Assembly (NCBI GenBank): GCA_029202525.1 | Contig: CP119325.1 | Coordinates: forward strand, 571,001-635,000 | DNA length: 64,000 nt | Source of the DNA: Candidatus Pseudomonas phytovorans | Lineage (GTDB): Bacteria > Pseudomonadota > Gammaproteobacteria > Pseudomonadales > Pseudomonadaceae | Reading direction: 5' to 3' | Part shown: in pieces, positions 53,330-61,961 of the stretch | Position numbering within the stretch: position 1 is the stretch's first letter | Layout: the number at the start of each line of letters is the position of its first letter | Translations under genes and position numbers: made by a program | Notes under the pieces: model-generated | Seen by the model: the letters and a program-made list of their open reading frames with translations, nothing else | Told to the model about the DNA's origin: nothing | Database searches by the model: none

Positions 53330-53694
53330 TGCTGGGCTCCCTTGCTGGCATTGCTCATCAGGAAGTCCATATACGCCGCCGACTCGGGGAACAAGGCTTT
53401 TTCGGTGCGCAACTGCTGAATCATCTGGTCATCCTTGCCCAGTCCGGAGTACAGCAGGCCTAGCTGGGCGTGGTAGCCCGGCGGCACGGCGCCGTTCTTT
53501 GCCTTGATTTTCTCCAGGTCGCGCTCGAGGGCTGTCACCTGCTCTTCTTTCGAGTCGCCTTTCAGGTAGCCGTAAACCTGTGGCTGGTAGCTTTCCCACT
53601 GGTACAGCGGTTTAGGTGCGTTGCAGCCGGCCAGCAGAATGCTGCCCAGCACAAGGCCAGCGCAGCTGCGCATGGCCGGGAGGGTAATGCTCAT
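53326..53694 (-). CDS. DUF4810 lipoprotein
   Basis: 122 aa with a lipobox LAGC (Cys24). The mature protein is about 98 residues: YQWESYQPQVYGYLK, then a helical segment with charged heptads (KEEQVTALERDLEKIK) and a TPR-like pair (PPGYHAQLGLLYSGLGKDDQMIQQLRTEKALFPES). It is part of the translationally coupled CsgG/DUF4810/DUF799 set. Function is unknown; it probably sits at the outer membrane as an assembly partner. Confidence 0.9.
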   Translation of the reverse strand: MSITLPAMRSCAGLVLGSILLAGCNAPKPLYQWESYQPQVYGYLKGDSKEEQVTALERDLEKIKAKNGAVPPGYHAQLGLLYSGLGKDDQMIQQLRTEKALFPESAAYMDFLMSNASKGAQQ

Positions 53695-53721
53695 GGAGGA
53701 GTCCTTCCTGGAATAAGGCTG

Positions 53722-54402
53722 TTACTGAGCCTTGGGGTTCCACTGGCCGCTTTCGACTGCGCCCACCAGTTTGTTCACCGCTTCGCGCATGGCCAGATCC
53801 AGGACCTTGCCGTTGAGCGTCGAGTCGTAACTTGCGGTGCCGCCAAAGCCAATGATCTCGCGGTTGGACAGCGCGTATTCACCTGCCCCCTGGCTTGAGT
53901 AGACCACTTCGGAAGTGCTGATGTTGACGATATTCAGCGCTACCTTTGCGTAGGCGATCTGGGTCTTGCCTCGTCCGAGAATGCCAAACAGCTGGTGGTC
54001 GCCGACTTCCTTGCGGCCGAACTCGGTGACGTCGCCAGTTACTACGAAGTCTGCCCCTTTCAGGCGTTGAGCCTGGCCCTTGATTGCAGCTTCCTGCTGG
54101 ATCTCACTCATGTTGTCGCGATCGAGCACGCTGAAGCGGTTGGTTTGCTGCAGGTGAGTAATCAGGATGGTCTTGGCCTGGCCTCCGAGGCGGTCCACAC
54201 CGTCAGAGAAGATGCCGCGCATGTAGCTGGAGCGGTTGTCGAACTTTCCGACGGCGATGGGAGCGCGCACGCCGCTATAGGGGCGGCTGACACTTTCGAC
54301 CTGTTGCACGGCAACGGCGGTGGATGTTTCGGTAGCACAGCCGGCGAGGGACCCGGCAGCCAGCGCGGCTGCCAGCACGAGTCCATGTGATGCGTATTTC
54401 AC
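53722..54402 (-). CDS. CsgG/HfaB-family outer-membrane lipoprotein
   Basis: 226 aa from a GTG with GGAG 8 nt upstream (KYASHGLVLAAALAAGSLAGC, lipobox Cys). An upstream ATG at 54480 is rejected because it precedes the signal peptide by 26 residues. CsgG-domain features: VGKFDNRSSYMRGIF, LITHLQQTNRFSVLDRDNMSEIQQE, GADFVVTGDVTEFGR, VALNIVNISTSEVVYSSQGAGEYALSNREI. CsgG itself forms the curli secretion pore; here no curli subunit genes are present. It may be co-transcribed with argB (79-bp gap). Confidence 0.92.
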   Translation of the reverse strand: MKYASHGLVLAAALAAGSLAGCATETSTAVAVQQVESVSRPYSGVRAPIAVGKFDNRSSYMRGIFSDGVDRLGGQAKTILITHLQQTNRFSVLDRDNMSEIQQEAAIKGQAQRLKGADFVVTGDVTEFGRKEVGDHQLFGILGRGKTQIAYAKVALNIVNISTSEVVYSSQGAGEYALSNREIIGFGGTASYDSTLNGKVLDLAMREAVNKLVGAVESGQWNPKAQ

Positions 54403-54481
54403 GCGATTTCTCCAATAGATAAAACAATCTGTAGCAGGGGCGTAGGGCCGGCAAGCCGTCAGTACGCCCCAGTCAGGCAAA

Positions 54482-55387
54482 TTAGCGAGGCTTGCGGTTG
54501 GTAATCAGGGTGCCCACGCCGCTGTCGGTGAAGATCTCCAGCAGCACTGCATTCGGAACGCGGCCGTCGATGATGTGCGAGCTGTTCACACCGCCCTGCA
54601 CCGCATCCAGCGCACATTTGATCTTCGGCAGCATGCCGCCGTAGATGGTGCCGTCGGCGATCAGTTCGTTGACCTGTTCGGTGGTCAGGCCGGTCAGGAC
54701 CTGGCCCTGCTTGTCCATCAGGCCGGCGATGTTGGTCAGCAGCATCAGCTTCTCGGCTTTCAGTGCCTCGGCCACCTTGCCCGCCACCAGGTCGGCGTTG
54801 ATGTTGTACGACTCACCGTTGGCGCCCACGCCGATCGGCGCGATCACCGGGATGAAGTCACCCTTCACCAGCATGTTCAGCAGGTCGGTGTTCACGCTTA
54901 CCACTTCGCCGACGTGGCCGATGTCGATGATTTCCGGGGTAGTCATCTCAGGGGTCTGGCGGCTGACGGTCAGCTTCTTGGCGCGGATCAGCTCCGCGTC
55001 CTTGCCGGTCAGGCCGATGGCGCTGCCGCCGTGGCGGTTGATCAGGTTGACGATGTCCTTGTTGACCTGGCCCCCGAGCACCATCTCCACCACGTCCATG
55101 GTCGCCGAGTCGGTGACGCGCATGCCGTCGATGAAGTGGCTTTCGATCGACAGGCGCTTGAGCAGGTCGCCGATCTGCGGGCCACCACCGTGGACCACCA
55201 CCGGGTTGATGCCCACAGCCTTCATCAGCACGATGTCACGGGCGAAGCCGGTTTTCAGCTCCTCGCTTTCCATCGCGTTGCCGCCGTACTTGATCACCAG
55301 GGTCTTGCCGACAAAGCGGCGGATGTAAGGCAGTGCTTCGGACAAAACCTCGGCTACATGGGAAGCGGCATCGCGATCGAGGGTCAT
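54482..55387 (-). CDS. argB: Acetylglutamate kinase
   Basis: 301 aa. Amino-acid-kinase fold: VIKYGGNAMES (nucleotide lysine), VVHGGGPQIGDLLKRL (acetylglutamate site) and LVAGKVAEALKAEKLMLLTNIAGLMD. It phosphorylates N-acetylglutamate in arginine synthesis. The long N-terminal helix (SHVAEVLSEALPYIRRFVGKT) is that of hexameric, arginine-inhibited enzymes. It starts 30 bp after the algC stop. Confidence 0.97.
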   Translation of the reverse strand: MTLDRDAASHVAEVLSEALPYIRRFVGKTLVIKYGGNAMESEELKTGFARDIVLMKAVGINPVVVHGGGPQIGDLLKRLSIESHFIDGMRVTDSATMDVVEMVLGGQVNKDIVNLINRHGGSAIGLTGKDAELIRAKKLTVSRQTPEMTTPEIIDIGHVGEVVSVNTDLLNMLVKGDFIPVIAPIGVGANGESYNINADLVAGKVAEALKAEKLMLLTNIAGLMDKQGQVLTGLTTEQVNELIADGTIYGGMLPKIKCALDAVQGGVNSSHIIDGRVPNAVLLEIFTDSGVGTLITNRKPR

Positions 55388-55417
55388 GCAGGGCTCCTGT
55401 AAGGAACAGATAGTCGG

Positions 55418-56806
55418 TCAGAACGGCAGTTGCAGCTCAGGTTCTACCCGCAGCAACTGGGTACGGAAAACATCCTTGATTCGTTGCAATTCGGCGTCGC
55501 TGTCGGCCTCGAAGCGCAGCACCAGCACCGGGGTGGTGTTGGAGGCGCGAACCAGGCCCCAGCCGTGGGTGTAGTCGACCCGCACACCGTCGATGGTGGT
55601 CAGGCTGGCTTCGCCCCAGTCGGCGTCGCGTTGCAGTGCATCAATGATGCTGAATTTACCCTCGTCGGTCACATCAATATTGATTTCCGGCGTGGAAATA
55701 TCGTTCGGGAAGGCGGCAAACAGGTTTTCGGCGCTCTGCCCGGCCTTGCTGAGGATCTCCAGCAGGCGCGCGGCGCTGTAGATGCCGTCGTCAAAACCGT
55801 ACCAGCGTTCCTTGATGAAGATGTGACCGCTCATCTCGCCGGCCAGCAGCGAACCGGTCTGTTTCATCTTCTTCTTGATCAACGAATGGCCGGTTTTCCA
55901 CATTAACGCGCGGCCGCCTAGCTGTTCGATCAGCGGGGTCAGGCGACGGGTGCATTTGACGTCGAAGATGATCTCGGCGCCCGGATTGCGCGCCAGCACG
56001 TCCTGGGCAAACAGCATCAGCAGGCGGTCGGGGTAGACGATGCTGCCGGTGTTGGTCACCACGCCCACGCGGTCGCCGTCACCGTCGAAGGCCAGGCCAA
56101 TGTCGGCACCGGTTTCCTTGACCTTGGCGATCAGGTCTTCGAGGTTTTCAGGCTTGCCCGGGTCCGGGTGGTGGTTGGGGAAGTTGCCGTCAACTTCGCA
56201 GAACAGCGGGATCACTTCGCAGCCCAGGGCTTCGATCAGCTGCGGTGCGACTACGCCGGCGGCGCCGTTGCCGCAGTCAACGACCACCTTGAGCTTCTTC
56301 GCAAGCTTCACGTCGTCGACGATCTGCCGGAAGTAGCGGTCAAGGATCTCGACCTTTTCCACGCGGCCTTCACCACGGGTCAGGTCATTGGTTTTCAGGC
56401 GCGTCAGCAGGGCCTGGATCTGTTCGTTGGCCAGGGTGTCACCGGCGATGACGATCTTGAAACCGTTGTAGTCCGACGGGTTGTGGCTGCCGGTCAGCAT
56501 CACGCCTGATTTGCCCGCCAGCACGTTCGCTGCGTAGTACAGCGCCGGGGTGGGTACCAGGCCGACGTCGCTGACGTGGCAACCGGCATCGACCAAGCCC
56601 TTGATCAGCTGTTCGACCAGCATCGGGCCTGACAGGCGGCCATCACGGCCGACCGAAACCTGCGGTTCGCCCTGGGCCAGGCTCTGCGCGCCGATGGCGC
56701 GGCCGATCCAGTAGGCGGTATCGGCGTGGAGGGTTCTGCCGACCACGCCGCGAATGTCATAGGCGCGGAAAATGCTGTCTGGCAGCGCGGCGGGGACCAG
56801 GTGGGC
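55418..56806 (-). CDS. algC: Phosphomannomutase/phosphoglucomutase
   Basis: 462 aa from MAHLVPAALPDSIFRAYDIRG. This ATG is chosen because it places the catalytic phosphoserine at S108 (TGSHNPSDYN), the P. aeruginosa AlgC number; an ATG three codons upstream (56815) is possible. Metal loop GLAFDGDGDRVGVV, sugar-binding GEMSGHIFIKERW, and phosphate-binding RASNTTPVLVLRFE are intact. It makes mannose-1- and glucose-1-phosphate for alginate, LPS and other polysaccharides. This is the short form; no long N-terminal extension is encoded. Confidence 0.97.
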   Translation of the reverse strand, partial: AHLVPAALPDSIFRAYDIRGVVGRTLHADTAYWIGRAIGAQSLAQGEPQVSVGRDGRLSGPMLVEQLIKGLVDAGCHVSDVGLVPTPALYYAANVLAGKSGVMLTGSHNPSDYNGFKIVIAGDTLANEQIQALLTRLKTNDLTRGEGRVEKVEILDRYFRQIVDDVKLAKKLKVVVDCGNGAAGVVAPQLIEALGCEVIPLFCEVDGNFPNHHPDPGKPENLEDLIAKVKETGADIGLAFDGDGDRVGVVTNTGSIVYPDRLLMLFAQDVLARNPGAEIIFDVKCTRRLTPLIEQLGGRALMWKTGHSLIKKKMKQTGSLLAGEMSGHIFIKERWYGFDDGIYSAARLLEILSKAGQSAENLFAAFPNDISTPEINIDVTDEGKFSIIDALQRDADWGEASLTTIDGVRVDYTHGWGLVRASNTTPVLVLRFEADSDAELQRIKDVFRTQLLRVEPELQLPF

Positions 56807-56929
56807 CATGTCGTTCATCTCTGGAAGCTCCATAAGTCAAAGGCCTTCTGGGCAGGCGCAAACTGAACGCTTGGACGGTGCTTTCGCCAGAGAGTTCGCC
56901 ATCCTTGGCCTGAACGGTCATTTGCCGGC

Positions 56930-57385
56930 TCAGTGGCTGCCGGAGTGACCGAAGCCGCCAGCGCCACGCTGGCTTTCATCGAACGCTTCGACGATGTCGA
57001 AATGGGCCTGTACCACCGGGACCAGCACCAGCTGGGCGATGCGTTCGCCAACAGCGATGGTGAACGGCGTGTTGCCACGGTTCCAGCACGACACCATCAG
57101 CTCGCCCTGGTAGTCCGAGTCGATCAGGCCGACCAGGTTGCCCAGCACGATGCCGTGCTTATGGCCCAGGCCCGAGCGCGGCAGGATCACTGCTGCCAGG
57201 CCCGGGTCGCCGATGTAGATCGACAGGCCGGTAGGAATCAGCAGGGTCTGGCCTGGTTCGAGGACGGTGTCCTCCTTGAGCAGGGCGCGCAGGTCCAGGC
57301 CGGCGGAGCCGGGGGTGGCGTAGGTCGGCAGCGGGAATTCGCTGCCCAGGCGTGGGTCGAGGATCTTGGCTTGAAGAGCGTGCAT
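56930..57385 (-). CDS. dut: dUTP diphosphatase
   Basis: 151 aa trimeric dUTPase. Motifs in order: AGLDLRA (I), LPRSGLGHKHG (II), GLIDSDYQGELMV (III, with catalytic Asp), AVGERIAQLV (IV), and the C-terminal GGFGHSGSH (V). It hydrolyses dUTP to dUMP, limiting uracil in DNA. It starts 5 bp after the coaBC stop, as is common. Confidence 0.98.
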   Translation of the reverse strand: MHALQAKILDPRLGSEFPLPTYATPGSAGLDLRALLKEDTVLEPGQTLLIPTGLSIYIGDPGLAAVILPRSGLGHKHGIVLGNLVGLIDSDYQGELMVSCWNRGNTPFTIAVGERIAQLVLVPVVQAHFDIVEAFDESQRGAGGFGHSGSH

Positions 57386-57390
57386 GTAAC

Positions 57391-58602
57391 TTATTGAACC
57401 TGATTGAGCCGTTCGGCGATGAAGGCGACCAGTTGCCGGGCGATCTTGCCTTTGCTGGTCTGCGCGAAGAGTGTCTGGTGCTGCTGGCGGTCGATCACGG
57501 TCAAGGCGTTTTCTTCGCTGTTGAAGCCGATGCTGGGGTTGGCCACATCATTGGCGACGATCAGGTCGAGGTTCTTGTCCTTGAGCTTGCGCGTGGCGTA
57601 ATCGAGCAAGTGTTCGGTCTCGGCGGCAAAGCCGACGCTGAACGGGCGGTCGGCGCGGCCAGCGATGGTGGCAAGGATATCGGGATTGCGCACCATCTGC
57701 AGCAGCATGCCGTCGCCGGTCGTAGGATCTTTCTTCAATTTTTGTGCGGCAACCACTTCCGGGCGGTAGTCCGCAACCGCCGCCGAGGCGATGAACAGGT
57801 CGCACGGCATGGCCGCTTCACAGGCCGCGAGCATGTCCCGCGCGCTGACCACGTCGATGCGGCTGACCCGGTCCGGTGTTGGCAGGTGCACAGGGCCCGT
57901 GACGAGGGTGACCCGAGCCCCGGCTTCGGCAGCCGCTTCGGCCAGGGCGAAGCCCATCTTGCCGGAGCTATGATTGGTGATGTAGCGCACCGGGTCGATG
58001 TTTTCCTGGGTCGGGCCGGCGGTGATCAGCACGTGCTTGCCGGTCAGGGCCTGGCGCTTGAAGCTTTCCGCGGCGCACCAGGCCAGGTCGGTGGCTTCGA
58101 GCATGCGGCCCAGGCCGACGTCGCCACAGGCCTGGCTGCCGGAGGCCGGGCCGAACACCTGAATGCCACGGCTTTTGAGCAAATCGAGGTTGGCCTGGGT
58201 AGCAGGATCGCGCCACATGGCCTGGTTCATGGCCGGGGCTACGGCAACGGTGGCGTCGGTGGCTAGCACCAGGGTGGTCAACAGGTCATCGGCCATGCCT
58301 TGGGCCATGCGCGCCATCAGGTCGGCGGTGGCCGGGGCGATCAGCACCAGGTCGGCCCACTTGGCCAGTTCGATATGGCCCATCGCCGCTTCGGCGGCCG
58401 GGTCGAGCAGGTCCATGTGCACCGGGTGGCCCGACAGCGCCTGCAGGGTCAGCGGGGTGATGAATTCGGCACCACCACGGGTCATGACGACGCGCACCTG
58501 CGCGCCGTGCTCCAGGAGTCGGCGAATCAGTTCGGCGCTTTTGTAGGCGGCAATGCCACCCCCTACGCCGAGAACGATGCGCTTGCGATACAGCCGCTGC
58601 AT
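57391..58602 (-). CDS. coaBC: Bifunctional phosphopantothenoylcysteine synthetase/decarboxylase
   Basis: 403 aa from MQRLYRKRIVLGVGGGIAAYKSAELI. CoaC flavoprotein half (1-~190) with LGVGGGIAAYK, VVAPAMNQAMW (PASANT-like) and FGPASGSQACGDVGLGRM; CoaB half (about 195-403) with ITAGPTQENIDPVRYITNHSSGKMG and AAVADYRP plus catalytic lysines. It adds cysteine to 4'-phosphopantothenate and decarboxylates the product in CoA synthesis. It is divergent from radC across 128 bp. Confidence 0.97.
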   Translation of the reverse strand: MQRLYRKRIVLGVGGGIAAYKSAELIRRLLEHGAQVRVVMTRGGAEFITPLTLQALSGHPVHMDLLDPAAEAAMGHIELAKWADLVLIAPATADLMARMAQGMADDLLTTLVLATDATVAVAPAMNQAMWRDPATQANLDLLKSRGIQVFGPASGSQACGDVGLGRMLEATDLAWCAAESFKRQALTGKHVLITAGPTQENIDPVRYITNHSSGKMGFALAEAAAEAGARVTLVTGPVHLPTPDRVSRIDVVSARDMLAACEAAMPCDLFIASAAVADYRPEVVAAQKLKKDPTTGDGMLLQMVRNPDILATIAGRADRPFSVGFAAETEHLLDYATRKLKDKNLDLIVANDVANPSIGFNSEENALTVIDRQQHQTLFAQTSKGKIARQLVAFIAERLNQVQ

Positions 58603-58730
58603 AGGCTTGCCTTTTTCCAGTGAGAGCGGGCGGCGACGTTTGAATATGCCTGCGGCAGTACGTCGCATGTACGAGGCGAAATAGATTAACACAGGGCCGA
58701 AATGGGCCGCAGCATGGGCAGAGGGGCGGG

Positions 58731-59411
58731 ATGAATATCAGGGATTGGCCGGCTGAAGAGCGGCCGCGGGAGAAGCTGTTGCAGCGGGGGGCCGGGAGCC
58801 TGACCGATACGGAGTTGCTGGCTGTGTTTCTCGGTTCAGGTGTACGAGGGTGCAATGTCGTGGAGCTTTCACGAGGTTTGCTGGTGAAGTTCGGTAGCTT
58901 GCGCCGGTTGCTGGAGGCCGACCGCGAAGCGTTCATGGGTGAACTGGGTTTGGGGCCGGTGAGGTATGGTCAGTTACAGGCGTTGCTGGAGATCGGGCGC
59001 AGGCACCTGGCAACTTCGATTGAACGTGAATCAGCCATGGACAGCCCGGAAGCGGTGCGGCGCTATTTGAAAGCGATGCTGCGACATGAGGCCAGTGAGG
59101 TATTCGGCTGCCTGTTTCTGGATACCAAACATAGGCCGTTGGCGTTTGAAATCCTGTTCAGGGGCACGATAGACCGGACCAGTGTCTATCCGCGGGAGGT
59201 GGTGCGGCGGGCGCTGGTGCATAACGCTGCGGCATTGATCCTGTGCCATAACCATCCTTCTGGAAACAGTGAGCCGAGCCAGGACGATGTGCATCTGACT
59301 GTGTCGCTGAAGCGGGGGTTGGCGTTGATCGATGTGCGGGTGCTGGATCACCTCATCATCGGTGACGGGGAGCCGCTATCGATGGTCGAGCATGGGTGGA
59401 TTGTGGCTTAG
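58731..59411 (+). CDS. radC: RadC-family JAB domain protein
   Basis: 226 aa. Helix-hairpin-helix region at the N-terminus (LTDTELLAVFLGSGVRGCNVVELSRGLL) and a JAMM/JAB metalloprotease-like domain with the complete HNHPSGNSEPSQDD metal motif plus an upstream Glu. Historically linked to DNA repair, but its role is unresolved. Full length and in the conserved position opposite coaBC. Confidence 0.95.
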   Translation: MNIRDWPAEERPREKLLQRGAGSLTDTELLAVFLGSGVRGCNVVELSRGLLVKFGSLRRLLEADREAFMGELGLGPVRYGQLQALLEIGRRHLATSIERESAMDSPEAVRRYLKAMLRHEASEVFGCLFLDTKHRPLAFEILFRGTIDRTSVYPREVVRRALVHNAAALILCHNHPSGNSEPSQDDVHLTVSLKRGLALIDVRVLDHLIIGDGEPLSMVEHGWIVA

Positions 59412-59429
59412 GGCTTTGTGCTGCCTGTG

Positions 59430-59527
59430 CCGGCCTCTTCGCGGGCTCGCCCGCTCCCACAGGTATCGCACCCACCCTACGTGTTGTGCAGTCCCTGTGG
59501 GAGCGGGCAAGCCCGCGAAGAGGCCGG
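59430..59527. repeat. REP pair (inverted)
   Basis: REP units at about 59430-59462 and 59493-59527 fill the space between the convergent radC and peptide-binding-protein genes. Confidence 0.9.
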
Positions 59528-59534
59528 TGCAGTT

Positions 59535-61124
59535 TTATTTGGTCACCGACACCTTGCTGAAATCCAGCCGCCCGAACGGGCTTACCTGGTACCCCTCGAC
59601 CTCCTGGCGCAGCAGTGTCGCCGCCGTCGGGTGCGCCAGCGGCACCCACAACGCCTGCTGCTGGATCAGCGTCTGCGCCTGCTGGTACAACCGGCTGCGC
59701 ACGCTTTGGTCATTGGTAGTACGCCCGGCGCTGATCAGCTGGTCCAGGCGGTTGTCGCAGAAGCGTGCGAAGTTGGTCCCCGACTCCACCGCCGCACAGG
59801 AAAACTGTGGGCTGAGGAAGTTGTCCGGGTCGCCGTTGTCGCCGGCCCAACCCATGAACAGCAGGTCATGCTCGCCAGCCTTGGCGCGGCGGATCAGCTC
59901 GCCCCATTCGATCACGCGGATTTCCGCTTTCACGCCAATTTTGGCCAGGTCGGCCTGCAGCATCTGCGCGCCAAGGCTCGGGTTGGGGTTGAGCAAGCTG
60001 CCCGACGGCCGCGTCCAGATGGTGGTGCTGAAGCCATCGCCAAGGCCGGCCTTGGTCAGCAGGGCCTTGGCTTTTTTCAGGTCCAGCGGGTAGCCGGGCA
60101 GGTCCTTGGCATAGCTCCAGGTGTTGGGCGGGTAGGGGCCGTTGGCAGCCACCGCCGAGCCCTCGAACACCGCCTTGAGGTACGCCTGCTTGTCGAAGGC
60201 CAGGTTGATCGCCTGGCGCACTTCCGGCTTGTCCAGTGGCGGGTGCTGGCTGTTGATGGCGACGAAGGCGGTCATGAACGCCGGGGCGGTGGCTACCTTG
60301 AGGTTGCCGTCCTTGCCCGCTTCAGCAACGTCCAGTGGCTTGGGCGACAGGGCAACCTGGCATTCACCACGCTTGAGCTTCTGCAGGCGTACGTTGGCAT
60401 CGGTGGTGATGGCGAAGATCAGCGGGTCGACCGCCGGCTTGCCGGCGAAGTAGTCCGGGTTGGCGCGGTAGCGCACCACGGCGTCCTTCTGGAAGCGCTG
60501 GAACACAAATGGCCCGGTGCCTATCGGCTGGCTGTTGAGCTTCTCAGGGGTGCCGGCCTTGAGCAGTTTGTCGGCATATTCGGCGGAGTAGATCGAGGCG
60601 AAGCCCATGCTCAGGGTGGCCAGGAAGGTGGCGTCCGGGTGGCTCAGGGTGAAGCGCACGGTGTTCGGCGCCGGCGCCTCGATTGCCTTGATCAGGCTGC
60701 CCAGTTGCAGCGACTGGGCATGCGGGTAGCCGCCCGGTGCAGTCTTGTGCCAGGCGTGGGCTGGGTAGAGCATGCGCTGGAAGCTGAACAGCACGTCATC
60801 GGCATTCAGTTCACGGCTGGGTTTGAAGTACGGAGTATTGTGGAACTGCACGCCGTCACGCAGGGTGAAGTCATACATCAGGCCGTCGGCAGATACCGTC
60901 CAACTGGCTGCCAGGCTGGGTACCACCTTGCCTTGCGCCGCGTCGAACTCAACCAGGCGGTTCATCAGCACGTCGGCCGTGGCGTTGGTCGTAGTCAGCG
61001 AGTTGTATTGCACCACGTCGAAGCCTTCGGGGCTGGCTTCGCTGCAAACGCTCAGCGGGGCGGCCTGGGCAACGCCGGCAGCGAACAAGGAGGTGAACAA
61101 GAGTGAAAGGGCGGCGGCACGCAT
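59535..61124 (-). CDS. Peptide/dipeptide ABC transporter substrate-binding protein (orphan)
   Basis: 529 aa family-5 binding protein with a signal peptide (MRAAALSLLFTSLFAAGVAQA). DppA-like start of the mature chain (LSVCSEASPEGFDVVQYNSLTT), FTLRDGVQFHNTPYFKPSRELNADDVLFSFQRM, and the conserved NPDNFLS-type segment GDNGDPDNFLSPQFSC. It binds dipeptides or similar oligopeptides in the periplasm. No permease or ATPase gene is adjacent, so it must work with a transporter encoded elsewhere. Confidence 0.94.
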   Translation of the reverse strand: MRAAALSLLFTSLFAAGVAQAAPLSVCSEASPEGFDVVQYNSLTTTNATADVLMNRLVEFDAAQGKVVPSLAASWTVSADGLMYDFTLRDGVQFHNTPYFKPSRELNADDVLFSFQRMLYPAHAWHKTAPGGYPHAQSLQLGSLIKAIEAPAPNTVRFTLSHPDATFLATLSMGFASIYSAEYADKLLKAGTPEKLNSQPIGTGPFVFQRFQKDAVVRYRANPDYFAGKPAVDPLIFAITTDANVRLQKLKRGECQVALSPKPLDVAEAGKDGNLKVATAPAFMTAFVAINSQHPPLDKPEVRQAINLAFDKQAYLKAVFEGSAVAANGPYPPNTWSYAKDLPGYPLDLKKAKALLTKAGLGDGFSTTIWTRPSGSLLNPNPSLGAQMLQADLAKIGVKAEIRVIEWGELIRRAKAGEHDLLFMGWAGDNGDPDNFLSPQFSCAAVESGTNFARFCDNRLDQLISAGRTTNDQSVRSRLYQQAQTLIQQQALWVPLAHPTAATLLRQEVEGYQVSPFGRLDFSKVSVTK

Positions 61125-61308
61125 GGTGGCTCCTTGGCTGTCAGTGGCCCATCTGCCAGTGCAGTCTGGAAAAGGCCTACCCTAGTGCGCCCGCCGGCAA
61201 ATGACCACACCCTTTTTTACAAATCCTGCGACGAGCGGTCGACGGCTGCCGGGGCCTGCCGCTATGCTGGCCCGGCGCGTTCTGGCGTGCGGCAATGTGT
61301 ATCTACTG

Positions 61309-61485
61309 TTGTTGCAGCCAAGTCTTTCTGGTATAAAGCAGCGCTCTTTTCTAGGGGCTCGGCCTGTCGCATAAGCGGATCCGGTCGATAAGACCTCCAG
61401 AATCACGGCGCCCAGGCGCCAAAGACTGAGAGATTAAGCGGCCAACCCATGCCGGGTTGGGCATGTGGTTTTAGAGGGCTGAGTC
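61309..61485 (+). promoter_or_regulatory. rpmBG promoter and structured leader
   Basis: The 361-bp gap before rpmB holds a promoter TTGTTG (61309-61314), 17 bp, TATAAA (61332-61337), giving a leader of about 140 nt. Near its end two hairpins are mutually exclusive: CCAACCC/GGGTTGG (61442-61448/61454-61460) and CATGCC/GGCATG (61448-61453/61460-61465). They lie just before the AGGG ribosome site. A GGCGCC repeat (61407-61420) adds structure. Autogenous control by a ribosomal protein is possible but unproven. Confidence 0.55.
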
Positions 61486-61722
61486 ATGTCGAGAGTCTGT
61501 CAAGTTACTGGTAAGGGTCCAGTAACCGGGAACAACATTTCCCACGCAAACAACAAAACCCGTCGTCGTTTCCTGCCGAACCTGCAGCACCACCGTTTCT
61601 GGGTTGAATCCGAGAAGCGTTTCGTGCGTCTGCGCGTTTCCGCCAAAGGCATGCGTATCATCGACAAGCGCGGCATTGATGCCGTTCTGGTTGACATCCG
61701 TAAAGCTGGCGCCAAGGTCTAA
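61486..61722 (+). CDS. rpmB: 50S ribosomal protein L28
   Basis: 78 aa, exact family length: MSRVCQVTGKGPVTGNNISHAN, then RRRFLPNLQHHRFWVESEKRFV. Component of the large ribosomal subunit. rpmG follows 11 bp downstream. Confidence 0.98.
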   Translation: MSRVCQVTGKGPVTGNNISHANNKTRRRFLPNLQHHRFWVESEKRFVRLRVSAKGMRIIDKRGIDAVLVDIRKAGAKV

Positions 61723-61733
61723 GGGAGAACATC

Positions 61734-61889
61734 ATGCGTGAATTGATCCGTCTGGTTTCGAGTGCCGGTACCGGCCACTTCTACACCACCGACAAGAACA
61801 AGCGCACCACCCCGGACAAAATCGAGATCAAGAAATATGATCCGGTTGTTCGCAAGCACGTGGTGTACAAGGAAGCCAAGATCAAGTAA
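61734..61889 (+). CDS. rpmG: 50S ribosomal protein L33 (cysteine-free form)
   Basis: 51 aa, from MRELIRLVSSAGTGHFYTT to VVYKEAKIK, with GGGAG upstream. It contains no cysteine at all, so it is the zinc-independent (C-) type of L33. It is co-transcribed with rpmB and ends at a strong terminator. Confidence 0.98.
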   Translation: MRELIRLVSSAGTGHFYTTDKNKRTTPDKIEIKKYDPVVRKHVVYKEAKIK

Positions 61890-61904
61890 TTGATCGGCGA
61901 CCTG

Positions 61905-61943
61905 AAAAAAACCCGCTTCCGAAAGGACGCGGGTTTTTTTTTT
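61905..61943. terminator. Bidirectional terminator after rpmG
   Basis: ACCCGC/GCGGGT stem (61911-61916/61929-61934) extended by inner TTCC/GGA pairing, flanked by A7 on the left and T10 on the right. It separates rpmG from the convergent cupin gene. Confidence 0.92.
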
Positions 61944-61961
61944 GGCCATGCGTGGCTCAGA

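Noticed and set aside
53722..54402. Curli secretion gene cluster
   Set aside because: Only a CsgG-family protein is present; there is no CsgA/B/E/F, and the two partners belong to DUF4810 and DUF799.
55418..56815. Long AlgC with an N-terminal membrane extension
   Set aside because: dut begins about 120 bp upstream and the intervening sequence does not encode an extension in frame; the short form matches S108 numbering.
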